The notes beneath the pieces are model-generated. The model was not told the origin of the DNA and made no database searches. It saw only the letters and a list, made by a program, of their open reading frames with translations. This document shows positions 19,730 through 29,900 of a stretch of 64,000 nucleotides of DNA, piece by piece. The number at the start of each line of letters is the position of its first letter. Within the stretch, counting starts at the first letter, position 1. Origin of the DNA: Pseudoglutamicibacter albus (lineage in GTDB: Bacteria; Actinomycetota; Actinomycetes; Actinomycetales; Micrococcaceae); the NCBI RefSeq assembly GCF_022346425.1, contig NZ_JAKRCW010000001.1, positions 1-64,000 on the forward strand. Direction: 5' to 3'. Both the position numbers and the translations under genes were made by a program.

Positions 19730-20344
19730 TTACGATTCCTTGACCAGGATGGTCCCAAGATGGTTCATCGCCTGAATCAGTTCGTACTGGGCTTCACGCA
19801 CGTCATCGAGCAACATGGTTTGAGACAAAGCGGTCTGTACGCGAGTGGTTTCGCTGATTTCGAGTTTCCAGGTACGGATCGTGTGGCGGCCGCGGGTCGT
19901 GAGCCCCATGAGGTCCAGCCAATCGTCTTCGACGTTGTCCAGCTGCGCCAGATGCGCGAAAACTTTCCGTAACACTTTGGCTTGCTGGCCCAGAAGCTCA
20001 AGAAGCTCAGGCAGCGACGTTGAACGCATCGGGATCGCATCCGGGATGAGGCCCGCCGCATTAGAGACAGCACCGATGGATGCGCGAAGGTGGCGAGAGA
20101 ACGTGAACAGGTCTTCCCGAGGCAACGGGTTGATGAACGAGGTACGCAAATGCGTGAGCAATGTATAGGTTTTGTCATCAACCTCGTTCAGGTTTTCCTT
20201 GATCGCTTCACGCAAAGCGGTCCGTTCCGTTGCAGGCGCAGAGATGAGTTGGGCGGCCGAACCGATGGCCTCGTATAACAGCTCAGACATGCCGGCCAGC
20301 AACTTGAGGCTTCGAGCCTCAGAAGGAAACAGCCGCAAACGCAC
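19730..20344 (-). CDS. DUF47/PhoU-like accessory protein of Pit
   Basis: A 204-residue all-helical soluble protein. Proteins of this PhoU-like group are usually encoded next to pit genes and are thought to control them. It starts at GTG 20344 with GAGG 6 nt upstream. The stop codon abuts the pit start, so the pair is translationally coupled. With no phoU in the pst operon, this is the only PhoU-like protein in the window. Confidence 0.85.
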   Translation of the reverse strand: MRLRLFPSEARSLKLLAGMSELLYEAIGSAAQLISAPATERTALREAIKENLNEVDDKTYTLLTHLRTSFINPLPREDLFTFSRHLRASIGAVSNAAGLIPDAIPMRSTSLPELLELLGQQAKVLRKVFAHLAQLDNVEDDWLDLMGLTTRGRHTIRTWKLEISETTRVQTALSQTMLLDDVREAQYELIQAMNHLGTILVKES

Positions 20345-20504
20345 GGAAACCTCATTCTCAAAGGGGACGTTACAGCTGGCAGTCTAATGAGTGAAGGTTA
20401 ACAGACAAACGCGTTGAGCGGCGGGGGATCTGCGCAGGCAGCGATGCGCGAACTAATGTGCGGCGACAAAGATCCCGGACGTTGACAGAAGCCAGGATTT
20501 GAAA

Positions 20505-20589
20505 GACACCGGGCCGGGGGCGCCTCTCGGCGGAAGGCCGCTCGAAGCGGCAGATATTTGGAGCCCGGGGCCTCCTGCGGCCCGGTGTC
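20505..20589 (-). terminator. Long inverted repeat, possible terminator
   Basis: GACACCGGGCCG (20505-20516) pairs perfectly with 20578-20589, enclosing a 61-nt GC-rich, self-complementary loop. It lies downstream of the minus-strand gene ending at 20681. No T-run is seen. The rest of the gap 20345-20680 shows no gene. Confidence 0.5.
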
Positions 20590-20680
20590 CCCTCCAGTGT
20601 GGCAGACGGGGCCGGGTGCTCGTCAAGCGCTGCGGGGATACCGGTAGTCCTTGCGCCAGGTTGGTGTGGCCGCGGCGGGG

Positions 20681-21316
20681 CTATTCGAGTTGGTTGCGGC
20701 GCCACATTTCAGCTGAGGCGACGAGGTCCGACGCGGTGGAAGCTAAGCGTCGCGAACTTTCAGTGAGTGCGCGGGCATGCTGTGTTGCGTGCGCCTCGGC
20801 GCTGTCGGCGTGGGCTGCCTGCCCGGCGGCGACGAGCCGGCAGAACGCGGCGGCGCGCTCGAGCGCGACGGCGAAGTCTCCCGTATAGGCGCCCGTGAGG
20901 ATCGCGGTGGTGACCTCGACCACCTCGGTAGGCCCCGGCGGGTCCGCGACCCCGGCAACCACAACCGTGACGTCATCCACAGACATACCGGCGCGGAACA
21001 GCGCGGACCAGCGGTGCGCATCGTTCATGACAGCCCGGCGCAGCACATACAGCCGCCACAACGTACCCGGCAGCGAAACGGCAGGGGAGGCCGACCACAG
21101 TTCGGCGAGCTCAAGCAGACCATCCGAGTCCGCGAGCTTGATGAGGCGGTCCAGAACCTCCGGCTCAACCCCCGAACGGCCCTGATGCACGATAGCGTGG
21201 GCAGTCAGGTGTGCCGCCTCGGAATGATGTGCCGGATCCGAGCCGGGCGCCTCACGATCCAACAGCTCGGGAGGCATCACGGCTGGCTTGTGGTGGGTGC
21301 GCGCCGAAAAACTCAT
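20681..21316 (-). CDS. Unrecognised helical protein next to tRNA-Lys
   Basis: About 212 residues, rich in Ala, Glu and Arg, predicted helical and soluble, with no membrane segment, signal or known motif. The ATG at 21316 is chosen because TACACT ends 7 nt before it, the leaderless pattern used by other genes here. A longer in-frame start at 21517 would run antisense through tRNA-Lys and is an artefact. It is transcribed away from the tRNA gene. The function is unknown. Confidence 0.65.
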   Translation of the reverse strand: MSFSARTHHKPAVMPPELLDREAPGSDPAHHSEAAHLTAHAIVHQGRSGVEPEVLDRLIKLADSDGLLELAELWSASPAVSLPGTLWRLYVLRRAVMNDAHRWSALFRAGMSVDDVTVVVAGVADPPGPTEVVEVTTAILTGAYTGDFAVALERAAAFCRLVAAGQAAHADSAEAHATQHARALTESSRRLASTASDLVASAEMWRRNQLE

Positions 21317-21439
21317 CCCCTCCAGTGTAGGAACACGCGCGATCGCGGCCGGGTTGGTGCCGGTGGCGGGGGCAGGAGGCAGCGATCGTGACGGGCGGGT
21401 TAGGGAAACTGCGGTGGTGTCGTTTACGATAGGGAGCTG

Positions 21440-21512
21440 GGGCCTATAGCTCAGCTGGCAGAGCACCGGACTTTTAATCCGTTGGTCCCGGGTTCGATCC
21501 CCGGTGGGCCCA
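21440..21512 (+). tRNA. tRNA-Lys (anticodon UUU)
   Basis: A 73-nt cloverleaf: acceptor GGGCCTA pairs with TGGGCCC (21505-21511) with discriminator A. The anticodon loop CTTTTAA gives UUU. The T-arm GGTTCGATCC is canonical. CCA is not encoded. A TACGAT -10-like box lies at 21425-21430. Confidence 0.97.
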
Positions 21513-21519
21513 CACAAAG

Positions 21520-21584
21520 ATCAGCCTCGGAACTGAGCAGACGGTACGCCGTCGATGCGTCAGCTCCGAGGCTGATGTGTTTTT
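21520..21584 (+). terminator. Terminator after tRNA-Lys
   Basis: A 12-bp stem (ATCAGCCTCGGA at 21520-21531 with its complement at 21565-21576) encloses a smaller hairpin and is followed by GTGTTTTT. The left arm starts 8 nt after the tRNA. Confidence 0.85.
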
Positions 21585-21616
21585 GAAGCTCGCGTGTGTT
21601 CACACCCTGAGCACGT

Positions 21617-23011
21617 TCACACCCCGAGCATCGTGGACAAGTGGCTGTTGAGGAGCACCCCGTTGGGGTCTACTTGTTTGCGGACGGTGAGCCAGTCGCC
21701 GAAATGTGGGTAGCGCTCGTGGAGGTCCTCTGGCCCGAGGGTGTGGAGTTTGCCCCAGTGGGGGCGCCCGCCGGCGGCTTTGAAGATGTCTTCGAGCACG
21801 GCGAAGTATTTTCTGTGGTCTTCGCGGTAGAAGCGGTGAACCGCGATGTAGACGGAGTCGCGGCCGTGAGCGGTTGAAAGCCACACGTCATCGCCTTTGG
21901 CAGTCCGGACTTCCAGCGGGAATGTGATCCCTTCCGGGAACGCGTTGACGGCGCGGACCACTTCGCTGAAAACCTCGTGATAGTCGGCAATGTCGATTGC
22001 GTATTCCATTTCGCGGAACCGTGTGCGCCGTGGCGAGACAAAGACCTTATGGGAGGTGTCAGCGAAACTGCGGTTGCCCATCGTGCGTGCCGCGAGTTTA
22101 TTGAGCGCCGGAACGGTTTTCGGCGCGAACCTGCCGAGCTCGCAGATGGCGCGGTGCCCGCCGTTGTTGAGCAGTTCGTCCCCGAGCCAGTGTTTGAACG
22201 AAGACAGCGGTTTATCGCCTTCGAGGCCGGGGGAGCGGCGGTTGATTTTGCGGGCCACGACGTCAGTGTGCTGAAACCAGTAGAACTCGACGTGGTCGCG
22301 TTCGCGGGAGAGCTCAACGAAGTTCTCGAGCGTGTCGGCCAGCGGCACGGGCCGTTCCTCTGCATGCAGGATGAACGCGGGCACGACGGCGAGGGTTGCG
22401 TGGATGATGACGCCGAGCGCGCCGAGACCCACGCGTGCGGCCTCGAAAAGCTCAGCGTTTTGGGTGGGGGACGCGGTGACGATCTGCCCGGTTGGTAGCG
22501 CGATGCGCAGTGCACGGATCATGCCCGCGTAGCCGGTGAATCCGAGGCCGGTGCCGTGGGTTGAGGTTGACAGTGCGCCGCCGATGGTTTGCCGGTCGAT
22601 GTCTCCCATGTTCGCTAACGCGAGCCCATAAGGTTCCAGTAGGGCTGGTAGCTCCCACAAGTGGGTTCCGGCGCCGAGCGCTACGGTCCCGCCCAGTGGG
22701 TCGACTGCGTAGAGGCCGTGGAAGTTCCGCATGTCGAGCAGGATCTCGTCGGTGTGCGCTAGCGGGGTGAAGGAGTGGCTTCCACCCACAGGGCGGACGG
22801 TGCGTTTCTCTTCTGAGGCGCGCACCAGCAGTGCCGCGAGCTCGGCTTCATCACGCGGGGTGAAAACCTCGGCTGGTTCGCTGCGGTAGAGGCGGCACCA
22901 GTTGGTCCACTCTTTACCTCGGGTTACGGCGCGGGCGGTCTTGTTGGAAGCGCGGGCGCTGGCCCGGCTGGCGCGGGTGCCGGCCTTTTTGGTGTGGGGA
23001 TTGGTTTTCAT
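21617..23011 (-). CDS. FAD-linked oxidase, D-arabinono-1,4-lactone oxidase family
   Basis: About 464 residues. The N-terminal FAD-binding domain has VGGSHSFTPLA (about 85-95), whose His lies in the position of the flavin-linked His of aldonolactone oxidases, followed by the STSTHGTG loop. The C-terminal ALO domain has the family hallmark RPHWGKLH near its end. It oxidises a sugar lactone or alditol with O2 or another acceptor. The exact substrate is unknown. The ATG at 23011 overlaps the stop of the upstream gene (ATGA), so the pair is coupled. The N-terminus is Lys/Arg/Thr-rich, without a clear signal peptide. Confidence 0.88.
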   Translation of the reverse strand: MKTNPHTKKAGTRASRASARASNKTARAVTRGKEWTNWCRLYRSEPAEVFTPRDEAELAALLVRASEEKRTVRPVGGSHSFTPLAHTDEILLDMRNFHGLYAVDPLGGTVALGAGTHLWELPALLEPYGLALANMGDIDRQTIGGALSTSTHGTGLGFTGYAGMIRALRIALPTGQIVTASPTQNAELFEAARVGLGALGVIIHATLAVVPAFILHAEERPVPLADTLENFVELSRERDHVEFYWFQHTDVVARKINRRSPGLEGDKPLSSFKHWLGDELLNNGGHRAICELGRFAPKTVPALNKLAARTMGNRSFADTSHKVFVSPRRTRFREMEYAIDIADYHEVFSEVVRAVNAFPEGITFPLEVRTAKGDDVWLSTAHGRDSVYIAVHRFYREDHRKYFAVLEDIFKAAGGRPHWGKLHTLGPEDLHERYPHFGDWLTVRKQVDPNGVLLNSHLSTMLGV

Positions 23012-24285
23012 AGGAATGCTTTCCCTTCGCCACGGTAGGTGGGCCATTCGTCGATGACTTCTGAGCCTGAGATGACTACAACGCTGTTGAGGCGTTCCGA
23101 TACTTCGCCGGCTTTCGCGTGCCGAAACCACACGACATCGCCGATTGCAAGGCCGCGAGCGCCTCGTCCGGTGAGCGGGGTCTGCACTTCACCGGGACCT
23201 TCAGTTGCGCGGTAGGTGACGTTGGGTGGCCACGCGACCCTCGGTAGCCGGCTTGGACCGGGCGGCCCGGAGGCGACCCAGCCCCCGCCGAGCACTGTTG
23301 CGGTGTTCTTGTTGGGGCGGCGTACAACATCCATCCCGAACGCGAGGGCCGGCGCTGGTTTGAAAGCGGTGTAGTGGTCGAATAGACCGGGGCCGATGAG
23401 CCCGGAGCCTGCCGCTACCTCCGTGATGGCAGCTTCGGTCCCGGTGGTCTCGATCGAACCGGTCCCGCCGCCGTTGACGAAACGCAACGGAGCGATCTCG
23501 GAGACAGCATCGACGGTTTCAGCACGCCGTTGCGCGATCTCTTTCGCGGAAGCCGTCTGGATGCGCCGCAAGATCACTTGCCGCGGCGAGCTCCCCGCGT
23601 TCGCCTCGCCTGCGATCTGCCCCTCGTAGGCCATGAGCCCATCCAGCGTGAAACCCTTCCTGCCCACGATGTGGGCCGCCAGCCTGGCCACCTCCTCCGG
23701 GCTGGATAGCGGCGAACGTGCCGCACCCACCATGACGCCGCGTACGGGACGGTAAGCCGCATCGAGCTCTATAGCGACCTTGAGGTCCGGATGGCCGGGG
23801 GCGAGGTGATCGATAATCTCCAGCTGCTGCGGATCATCGACCATGAGGGTCACGTGCTGCAGCGCGGCCTCGCTCGCCGTCCACGCCGCAATCGCTTCGG
23901 CATTCACGCTCGGGTACGCAACCACGATGTCCTGATAACCCTTTTCGGCAAGCCACACGGCTTCCGCCAGCGTGAAACCCAGAATCCCAGCGAAACCAGG
24001 AGTCTGCAGTGCGGCATCGAGCGCCTTACGGATGCGCAGCGACTTACTCGCAACCCGAACCGTAGGGGACAAGCCGGTGTTAGTGCCGGTGTTAGTGCGG
24101 ATGTTACTGCGCAGAGTGGAAGCCTTCTTGAGACGCTTGACAAGGCTTTCGGCATTCGCGTGAAAATGATCCGCGAACAAAACACCCACAGGGCGCGAGG
24201 CGTAGCCGGCATCAACCAGGATGTCCTTGAGTGCCGGCCAGTCAATCTTCACATCAGAGACGCGACTGTTGCGGAAGCGGTGCAT
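23008..24285 (-). CDS. Alanine-racemase-fold PLP enzyme (D-threonine aldolase/D-serine dehydratase-like)
   Basis: About 425 residues of the fold-type III PLP family often annotated amino acid deaminase/aldolase. The PLP lysine is likely in RVASKSLRIR (about 74-83), and the C-terminal domain has the beta-barrel of this group. The ATG at 24285 has GGAGG 7 nt upstream. A short low-complexity insertion NIRTNTGTNTG precedes the PLP motif and is encoded by a GTGTTAGTG-type DNA repeat (about 24079-24110). Coupling with the lactone oxidase suggests a joint catabolic role, which is inference. Confidence 0.8.
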   Translation of the reverse strand: MHRFRNSRVSDVKIDWPALKDILVDAGYASRPVGVLFADHFHANAESLVKRLKKASTLRSNIRTNTGTNTGLSPTVRVASKSLRIRKALDAALQTPGFAGILGFTLAEAVWLAEKGYQDIVVAYPSVNAEAIAAWTASEAALQHVTLMVDDPQQLEIIDHLAPGHPDLKVAIELDAAYRPVRGVMVGAARSPLSSPEEVARLAAHIVGRKGFTLDGLMAYEGQIAGEANAGSSPRQVILRRIQTASAKEIAQRRAETVDAVSEIAPLRFVNGGGTGSIETTGTEAAITEVAAGSGLIGPGLFDHYTAFKPAPALAFGMDVVRRPNKNTATVLGGGWVASGPPGPSRLPRVAWPPNVTYRATEGPGEVQTPLTGRGARGLAIGDVVWFRHAKAGEVSERLNSVVVISGSEVIDEWPTYRGEGKAFL

Positions 24286-24492
24286 GCTTAGTCCTCCGAA
24301 CAACGAGACTTCAGGTCACGGAATGGTCACGATTAGATACCGATAACCACCCCTTCAGGTTACGTCGCGCGGGATTGAACACGCCAGATCGGCGCGATTG
24401 CAAGGCAAAACGCCGATAACAATCAAACTGTGAACACCCTGTGCAGTCTTAGTTTTTCTTGCATCTGAGCCGAAACCTTCTACCGTGGAAGT

Positions 24493-25824
24493 ATGCGACG
24501 TTTCTATGCGGCCGCCGCAGCGGCCCTGTTCGGCATCACGCTGGGCGTCGCCCCACAAGCAACAGCGGCAACGCTGAACCTCAAACCTGAAGTGCTTACC
24601 GTTGGGGCGAACGCCTCAATGGTGCACACCGGAAAGCAGCACACCGCAAAACAAGACAGCGGCAAAGCATCGCTTCGTGTAGCTACCGTGAGCGCCGGCC
24701 TGAGTGAAGAGCGAGAAGGGGCGCTCGCCGAGCGCCTCGAAGGCGGTAACGACACCGCCGCTCAGATGCTCGCCCGCAGCGTCCAGCAGACGCGCCCGGA
24801 TGTTCTCCTGGTCACTGACATCGATACGGACAGCCACGTCGCTGACATCTTCAATGAACAGTACCTCGGCCAGGCACAAACCGACGGCGCCGAAGCAAAC
24901 GCCGATGCGGGTGCTGATGCAGGATCCAAGGAACTTTCCTCGATCGAGTACAAGTACGTCTACTCCGCAACAACGAATGCGGGCGTGCAGGCCGGTGCCG
25001 ACCTCAACGGAAACGGCACAACAGGGGACCCCGGAGACGCTTTCGGTGCAGGAGACTTTGAGGGACAACGCTCGATGGTCCTGTACTCGCGTTACCCCAT
25101 CGATCAGGACGAAGTCCGTACGTTCAATGACCTGATCTGGGATGACGTACCGGGCAACAGCCTCGATACTGAGAAGTACTCGAAGCTTGTGAGGTCGGTT
25201 CTTCCGCTGAACTCAACGAGCATGTGGGACATCCCGTTGAAAGTTGACGGCGAGACCCTGCACGTGATCGCAACAGACCTCACCCCGGACAATGGCGAAG
25301 GCGCTGACCCTGTGCGCAGGCTTGACCAGTTGCGTTTCCTCAGCATGTACCTCAACGACAACGCTAAGTTGCGGGAGCTGACCGATGACGCCGGGCAGTA
25401 CGGCGGCTTGGATAAGTCCTCTAGCGCGGTTGTGCTTGGCGCCCTCGGTCCGGACGAGGCATCCTTGGGTAACGACGCAGACCAGATGCGTCAAGACGCA
25501 TCGGCCGAACTTGAAACGCTCATGGATTCGAAATCCCTAGAGGTTGCGAAACCCTCCATGGCTGCTGGGCAGTGTGAGAACACGTTGCCGATACAGATCC
25601 GCACGTTCATGGACTTCATGTGCGCAACCCAGTATGCGACCCGCATGGACGGAGTGGCTAGCCGCTCCGACTATGTTGGGGTCACGGCGGGTCCCAAGAT
25701 CGTAGAATCCGGAATTGAAACCGCGATGAGCGATGCGGGAGACCACCACGAACACGGCTCAACCGATCACCTGAGCGGTGAGCGCCGCATGGTGTGGGCT
25801 GACATCACGCTCAAGCGTGACTAA
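24493..25824 (+). CDS. Secreted protein related to endonuclease/exonuclease/phosphatase fold, catalytic motifs degraded
   Basis: 443 residues with an Ala-rich signal peptide (cleavage near ATAATLN). The layout follows secreted actinobacterial EEP-fold proteins: a strand with DVLLVTDIDTDS where Glu is usual, a GQRSMVLYSRYPID block, VRTFNDLIWDDVPG, and near the end STDHLSGERRMVWADI, which keeps the Asp-His pair. The segment that is normally GDFND reads LGALGPDEAS, so metal and substrate residues seem lost. It may be a pseudoenzyme or binding protein. The ATG at 24493 lies 6 nt after TACCGT (leaderless). Confidence 0.7.
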   Translation: MRRFYAAAAAALFGITLGVAPQATAATLNLKPEVLTVGANASMVHTGKQHTAKQDSGKASLRVATVSAGLSEEREGALAERLEGGNDTAAQMLARSVQQTRPDVLLVTDIDTDSHVADIFNEQYLGQAQTDGAEANADAGADAGSKELSSIEYKYVYSATTNAGVQAGADLNGNGTTGDPGDAFGAGDFEGQRSMVLYSRYPIDQDEVRTFNDLIWDDVPGNSLDTEKYSKLVRSVLPLNSTSMWDIPLKVDGETLHVIATDLTPDNGEGADPVRRLDQLRFLSMYLNDNAKLRELTDDAGQYGGLDKSSSAVVLGALGPDEASLGNDADQMRQDASAELETLMDSKSLEVAKPSMAAGQCENTLPIQIRTFMDFMCATQYATRMDGVASRSDYVGVTAGPKIVESGIETAMSDAGDHHEHGSTDHLSGERRMVWADITLKRD

Positions 25825-25855
25825 GAGCCCCCGCCCAGCACGTTAGGCTGGGAAC

Positions 25856-26716
25856 ATGTCTACTGAGAACACGCCCCGTACTCAAGCGACGCCGCGCCGC
25901 GCCCGTAAAGCGCGCCAACGTCGCAGCGCGGAGGTAGTTCTACCGCGTGAAGCAACCGAAATGCTCGCCCGCAGCATCGTGACCGATGGCGGCAAGGTCA
26001 ATGACGGTTTCGAACGAGGCCTCAAACGCGTCGTTGGGTGGCAGAGGCCGGTAGTCGTCGCCTACATCCGCCGGTTGAGCAAGAAGCACCCCACCGCAAC
26101 CCCAGCTGAGCTCGCACGCATCATCGAAGTGAACTATGTGCGCACCGTAACAACCATGGGTGCCGCGGGAGGTGCCGCCGCCATCGTGCCTGGGCTAGGC
26201 ACACTCGCATCACTCGGGCTCTCCGCAGGTGTGGCCATCGGCTACCTGGAAGCGACCGCGCTCTATGCGCAAGGCATGGCAGAACTGCACGGAGTCGCCG
26301 TGGATGACCCGGAGCGGGCAGGCGAGCTCGTGATGGCCCTCATGCTGGGCGAAGAGGGCATCAAGATCCTCAAAGACATGTCCGGCGTTATCGCATCCGG
26401 CGGCAAAATCGGGATGCGCACCTTCTTCGCCACAGCGATCGGCGCGGGCGGATCATATGCCTCACTCGGCAAGCAACTGCATTCAAAGTTCCTGAAGAAA
26501 TTCGCCAAACGACAATCCGCGTCCGCGCTGGGCCGCGCGATGCCGTTCGGGGCAGGCGCGGCATTCGGCGGGGTAGCGAACCGGGTTCTTGCCCGCCGCG
26601 TGGTGCGAGCCGCCCACGAACTGTTCGGCGATATGCCCACGGTCACGCCGCGTGACGTGAAAGCTACAGAGCCGCGAGACGCACTGGAAGTGGCCCCGGA
26701 AGCGATCGAGAAGTGA
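25856..26716 (+). CDS. Putative membrane-associated protein with Gly/Ala-rich hydrophobic core
   Basis: 286 residues. A basic N-terminus (about 1-25) and a helical region lead to a Gly/Ala-rich hydrophobic stretch (about 98-130, with GAAGGAAAIVPGLGTLASLG). A second such stretch lies near 177-205, and the tail is basic to acidic. The GLGTLASLGLSAGVAIGYLEA phrase resembles EcsC/DUF697-like membrane proteins, but the match is not certain. TAGGCT (25844-25849) ends 6 nt before the ATG (leaderless), 32 nt after the upstream stop. Function unknown. Confidence 0.6.
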   Translation: MSTENTPRTQATPRRARKARQRRSAEVVLPREATEMLARSIVTDGGKVNDGFERGLKRVVGWQRPVVVAYIRRLSKKHPTATPAELARIIEVNYVRTVTTMGAAGGAAAIVPGLGTLASLGLSAGVAIGYLEATALYAQGMAELHGVAVDDPERAGELVMALMLGEEGIKILKDMSGVIASGGKIGMRTFFATAIGAGGSYASLGKQLHSKFLKKFAKRQSASALGRAMPFGAGAAFGGVANRVLARRVVRAAHELFGDMPTVTPRDVKATEPRDALEVAPEAIEK

Positions 26717-26761
26717 GCCGTTAACTTCCATCACGGATGTGCTGGTGGCCCACGGTCGATG

Positions 26762-26955
26762 TAGAATCTTGTGTTGTATTTCACCCATCTCGCGCCACCA
26801 CTGTGCCCTCGCGGCTCCGCACGTGCAGTATGCCTTAGTCAACATGTACTGGAGCCTGGGTTGAGACCGTCTGCGGGCCTGACATCGGCCGCCCGCAGGT
26901 GTTACGCATAGCTATGTGGCGCGGGGTCTCTAACTAGTTCTAGAGCGGAGCGCAT
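26762..26955 (+). promoter_or_regulatory. Promoter and long structured leader of the surface-protein gene
   Basis: TAGAAT at 26762-26767 is a good -10 element and would give a leader of about 180 nt, unusual among the leaderless genes here. The leader contains a hairpin with arms CTGCGGGC (26871-26878) and GCCCGCAG (26891-26898), an imperfect palindrome around ACTAGT (26929-26946) and GGAG just before the ATG. No known riboswitch class is recognised. Confidence 0.5.
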
Positions 26956-29900
26956 ATGACCTGGGGTCCTCACCTCACATCTGCACGCAGCGCAAGTCGC
27001 AAACGACGTGCACGGGGCGTACTAGCCCTCATCGCTTCATTCGGCCTCATCGGATCGATGGCTACAGGCGCAGTCACCAGCCACGCAGCCCCGGAACAGG
27101 CCGTCAACAGCTCCGTGCTTGCCACGAGCAAGCAAGCGGCTAAGCCGCGGCAGATCACCGGGACCGTCTATAACGACGTCAACCAGGACAAGACCCGCAA
27201 CGAGGGCGAAAAGGTGCTATCCGGCTATGAGGTGGCACTGTTTGAAATGCGGACGCTGGCAAAGGCTGCCGGGGTGCCTAAACCCAAAGATGCTGTAGCC
27301 TCCATGAGGTCAGATAGGGCAGGAAAGTACGTCTTCAACGACGTAGCGGACGGCACATACGTCGTCGTCATCTATCCGGTGGAAGCCACCGACGGACTCA
27401 CCCACGCTGGCAGCTTTGTCCCACAGGAACAGGGCCTGTGGCACACCGGACCCATCGGCATCAATGGCACCACAGGGCACGCGGGCATCGACTTCGGCAT
27501 CATCAAGCCTCAGCTAGGTTTCAAGGTGACGAAGAAAGTCAACGGCGCCAACAGCGTGACCCTGGAGGCCGGTAAGAAAGCGACGTTCACCACGGAAGGT
27601 GAAAACACCTCCAACGTGACGCTGGATCGAGTAACCCTCACCGACACCTGGATGAGCGGACGCGAACCGCTGTCCCACACATGCACGTTCTATAAAGCGG
27701 ATGGCACCCAGTACAAGGGTCAGGCGCTGCGCGAGACCTACATGGGTTTCCCGAACACCAAGACAACCGTCAAGATGAAGGCGGGCGAATCCTTCAAGTG
27801 CTCCGCAACCTACGTTGTGACGCAAGCTGACGTCGATGCGAAACAAGACCTCACCAACGAGGCCAGTGTTCGCGGCGCCTACGACTACCTCGACAACTTC
27901 GGTAGCAAACAGAGGCCAAGGGAGACACTGGACGTGAGGGCCACCGACAGCGCAGTGATCCGCCTCTCCGACGAGGAGCCAACGCCGGAGCCAACCGAAA
28001 AGCCTGAACCAACCGAGAAGCCTTCGCCGACGACGGAGCCGACTGACAAGCCTGAGCCGACCGAGAAGCCTGAGCCTACTGAGGATCCGACCGAGGAGCC
28101 TGAACCGACCGAAGATCCGTCGCCGCAGCCAGGCGGGGACGCGTCGATGAAGCTCGTGACCCTCATCGACGGCGAAAAGTCTGTTGAGAAGAACGTTGGC
28201 GATGCCGCGAAGTTCACCATCAAGCTCGAGAATACGGGTGCAGCTGACCTTCACGACGTCGCGTTCACCGGTTCCTGGGTTGACGGTAAGGAACCGCTCG
28301 AACTCTATTGCGAGGTCGACGGCGACTACGTTTACGCAGACGACGAGAAGTTCGCGCTGAACGTCGGTGAAGCCCTCAACTGTGAGTCCGAATACCGGAT
28401 GACGCAAGGAGATATTGACGCGGGCGAGCCTCTCAAGAACACCGTGACTGCTGAGGCCGTGACCCGCCCAGCATCCGGTGAGCCACAAAACCTCAAGGAA
28501 ACTGACTCCGCGGAAGTCATCCCAGCAGCCGCAGACGCACAGCTTGAGGTAAGCAAAGAAGCGTGGGGCGAATACGGTGACGACAACAGCACGGTCGGCG
28601 ACGAGATCGAATACTGGTTCACGGTACGCAACACCGGCAACGTGACTGTTTCCGACATCGAAATCAATGACCAGATGCTCGCCGACGCGGGCGAGGACGT
28701 CGTCTGTGAAGACGACACACTCGCACCGAACGGCCAGACTGAATGCTCCGCGACCTACACCGTCACTGACGGCGATGTGGCGGACGGTAAGACGGAGATC
28801 ATCAACACCGCGACCGCGAAGGGCAAGACCCCTGCCGGCGAGGACGTCGAAAGCGATGAAGCGACCGCGACCTCCCCAGTTGGCCTGCCCGCTTTGCAGA
28901 TCGAGAAGAGCATCCTCGATGAGCCAGCCGAAGGCTTTACCGCTGGCGATACGGTGACTTACAGCATCGTGGTGACCTCCACCGGTACCGGTAGCGTCGA
29001 AAACGTTCTGGTCAACGACCAGATGCTTTCCGACCGCGGCTCCGAGCTGACGTGTGAATGGAACGGTCGAGGCATCGCGAACGGGCGGATTTTCCTCGAC
29101 CCGCAAGACACCGCAACCTGCACGGGTTCCATCACTGTCACTGAGGAAGATGCTGCCGCTGGCAAGCCAATCGTGAACACGGCAGAGGCAAGCGGCGGAT
29201 ACAACGACGTCGAAGCCGACACGGTGACCGCTACCGCAGAATTCACGCCGGCAGCGACGAAGGAACCTAAACCGACGGAGGAGCCGACCGAGGAGCCTTC
29301 GCCGACGGAGGCGCCGACTGAGCAGCCTTCGCCGACGGAGGAACCGAGGCCGACGGAGGAACCGACCGAGGAGCCTTCGGGTGAGCCAACGGCTGAGCCG
29401 ACGGAGGCACCTTCGCCGACTGAAGAGCCGACTAGCGAGCCTACGGAGGAACCGACTGAGGTGCCTGAGCCGACCGAAGAGCCTACGGAGCAACCTTCCC
29501 CGACAACGGAGCCGACGGAGGAACCGACCGCAAAGCCGACTAGCGAGCCTACGGACGAACCGACGGGTGAGCCAACGGCTGAGCCGACCGAGGAACCGAC
29601 GGGGAAGCCTTCGCCGGAGCCTACTGAGGCACCGAAGGCCCCTCAGCTGTCGCTGACGAAACTCCTGAAGGACCCTGCCACGGGCAAGCTCGTAAGCGAA
29701 GCGGAGCTCGGCGCGGGTGAGACCGCTCAGTTCACCATCACGGGTATCAACTCCGGTGAGGTCGCGGTTCAGCCTGTCAGGCTCGTTGACACGTGGGTTG
29801 AGGGTAAGGCTCCGCTGGACCTCGCATGCCAGATTGACGGCAAGAAGGTGAATGTCAAGGACGCGTTGCTGCGGCTTGAGCCGAAGCAGTCGCTGATCTG

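Noticed and set aside
21317-21517. N-terminal extension of the gene at 20681-21316
   Set aside because: It reads antisense through tRNA-Lys, giving the familiar CGPTGDRTRDQ artefact. A -10 element marks 21316 as the start.
27514-29493. 659-codon minus-strand frame opposite the surface-protein gene
   Set aside because: Produced by the regular PTEEP-encoding repeats. Arg/Leu-rich nonsense with no domain.
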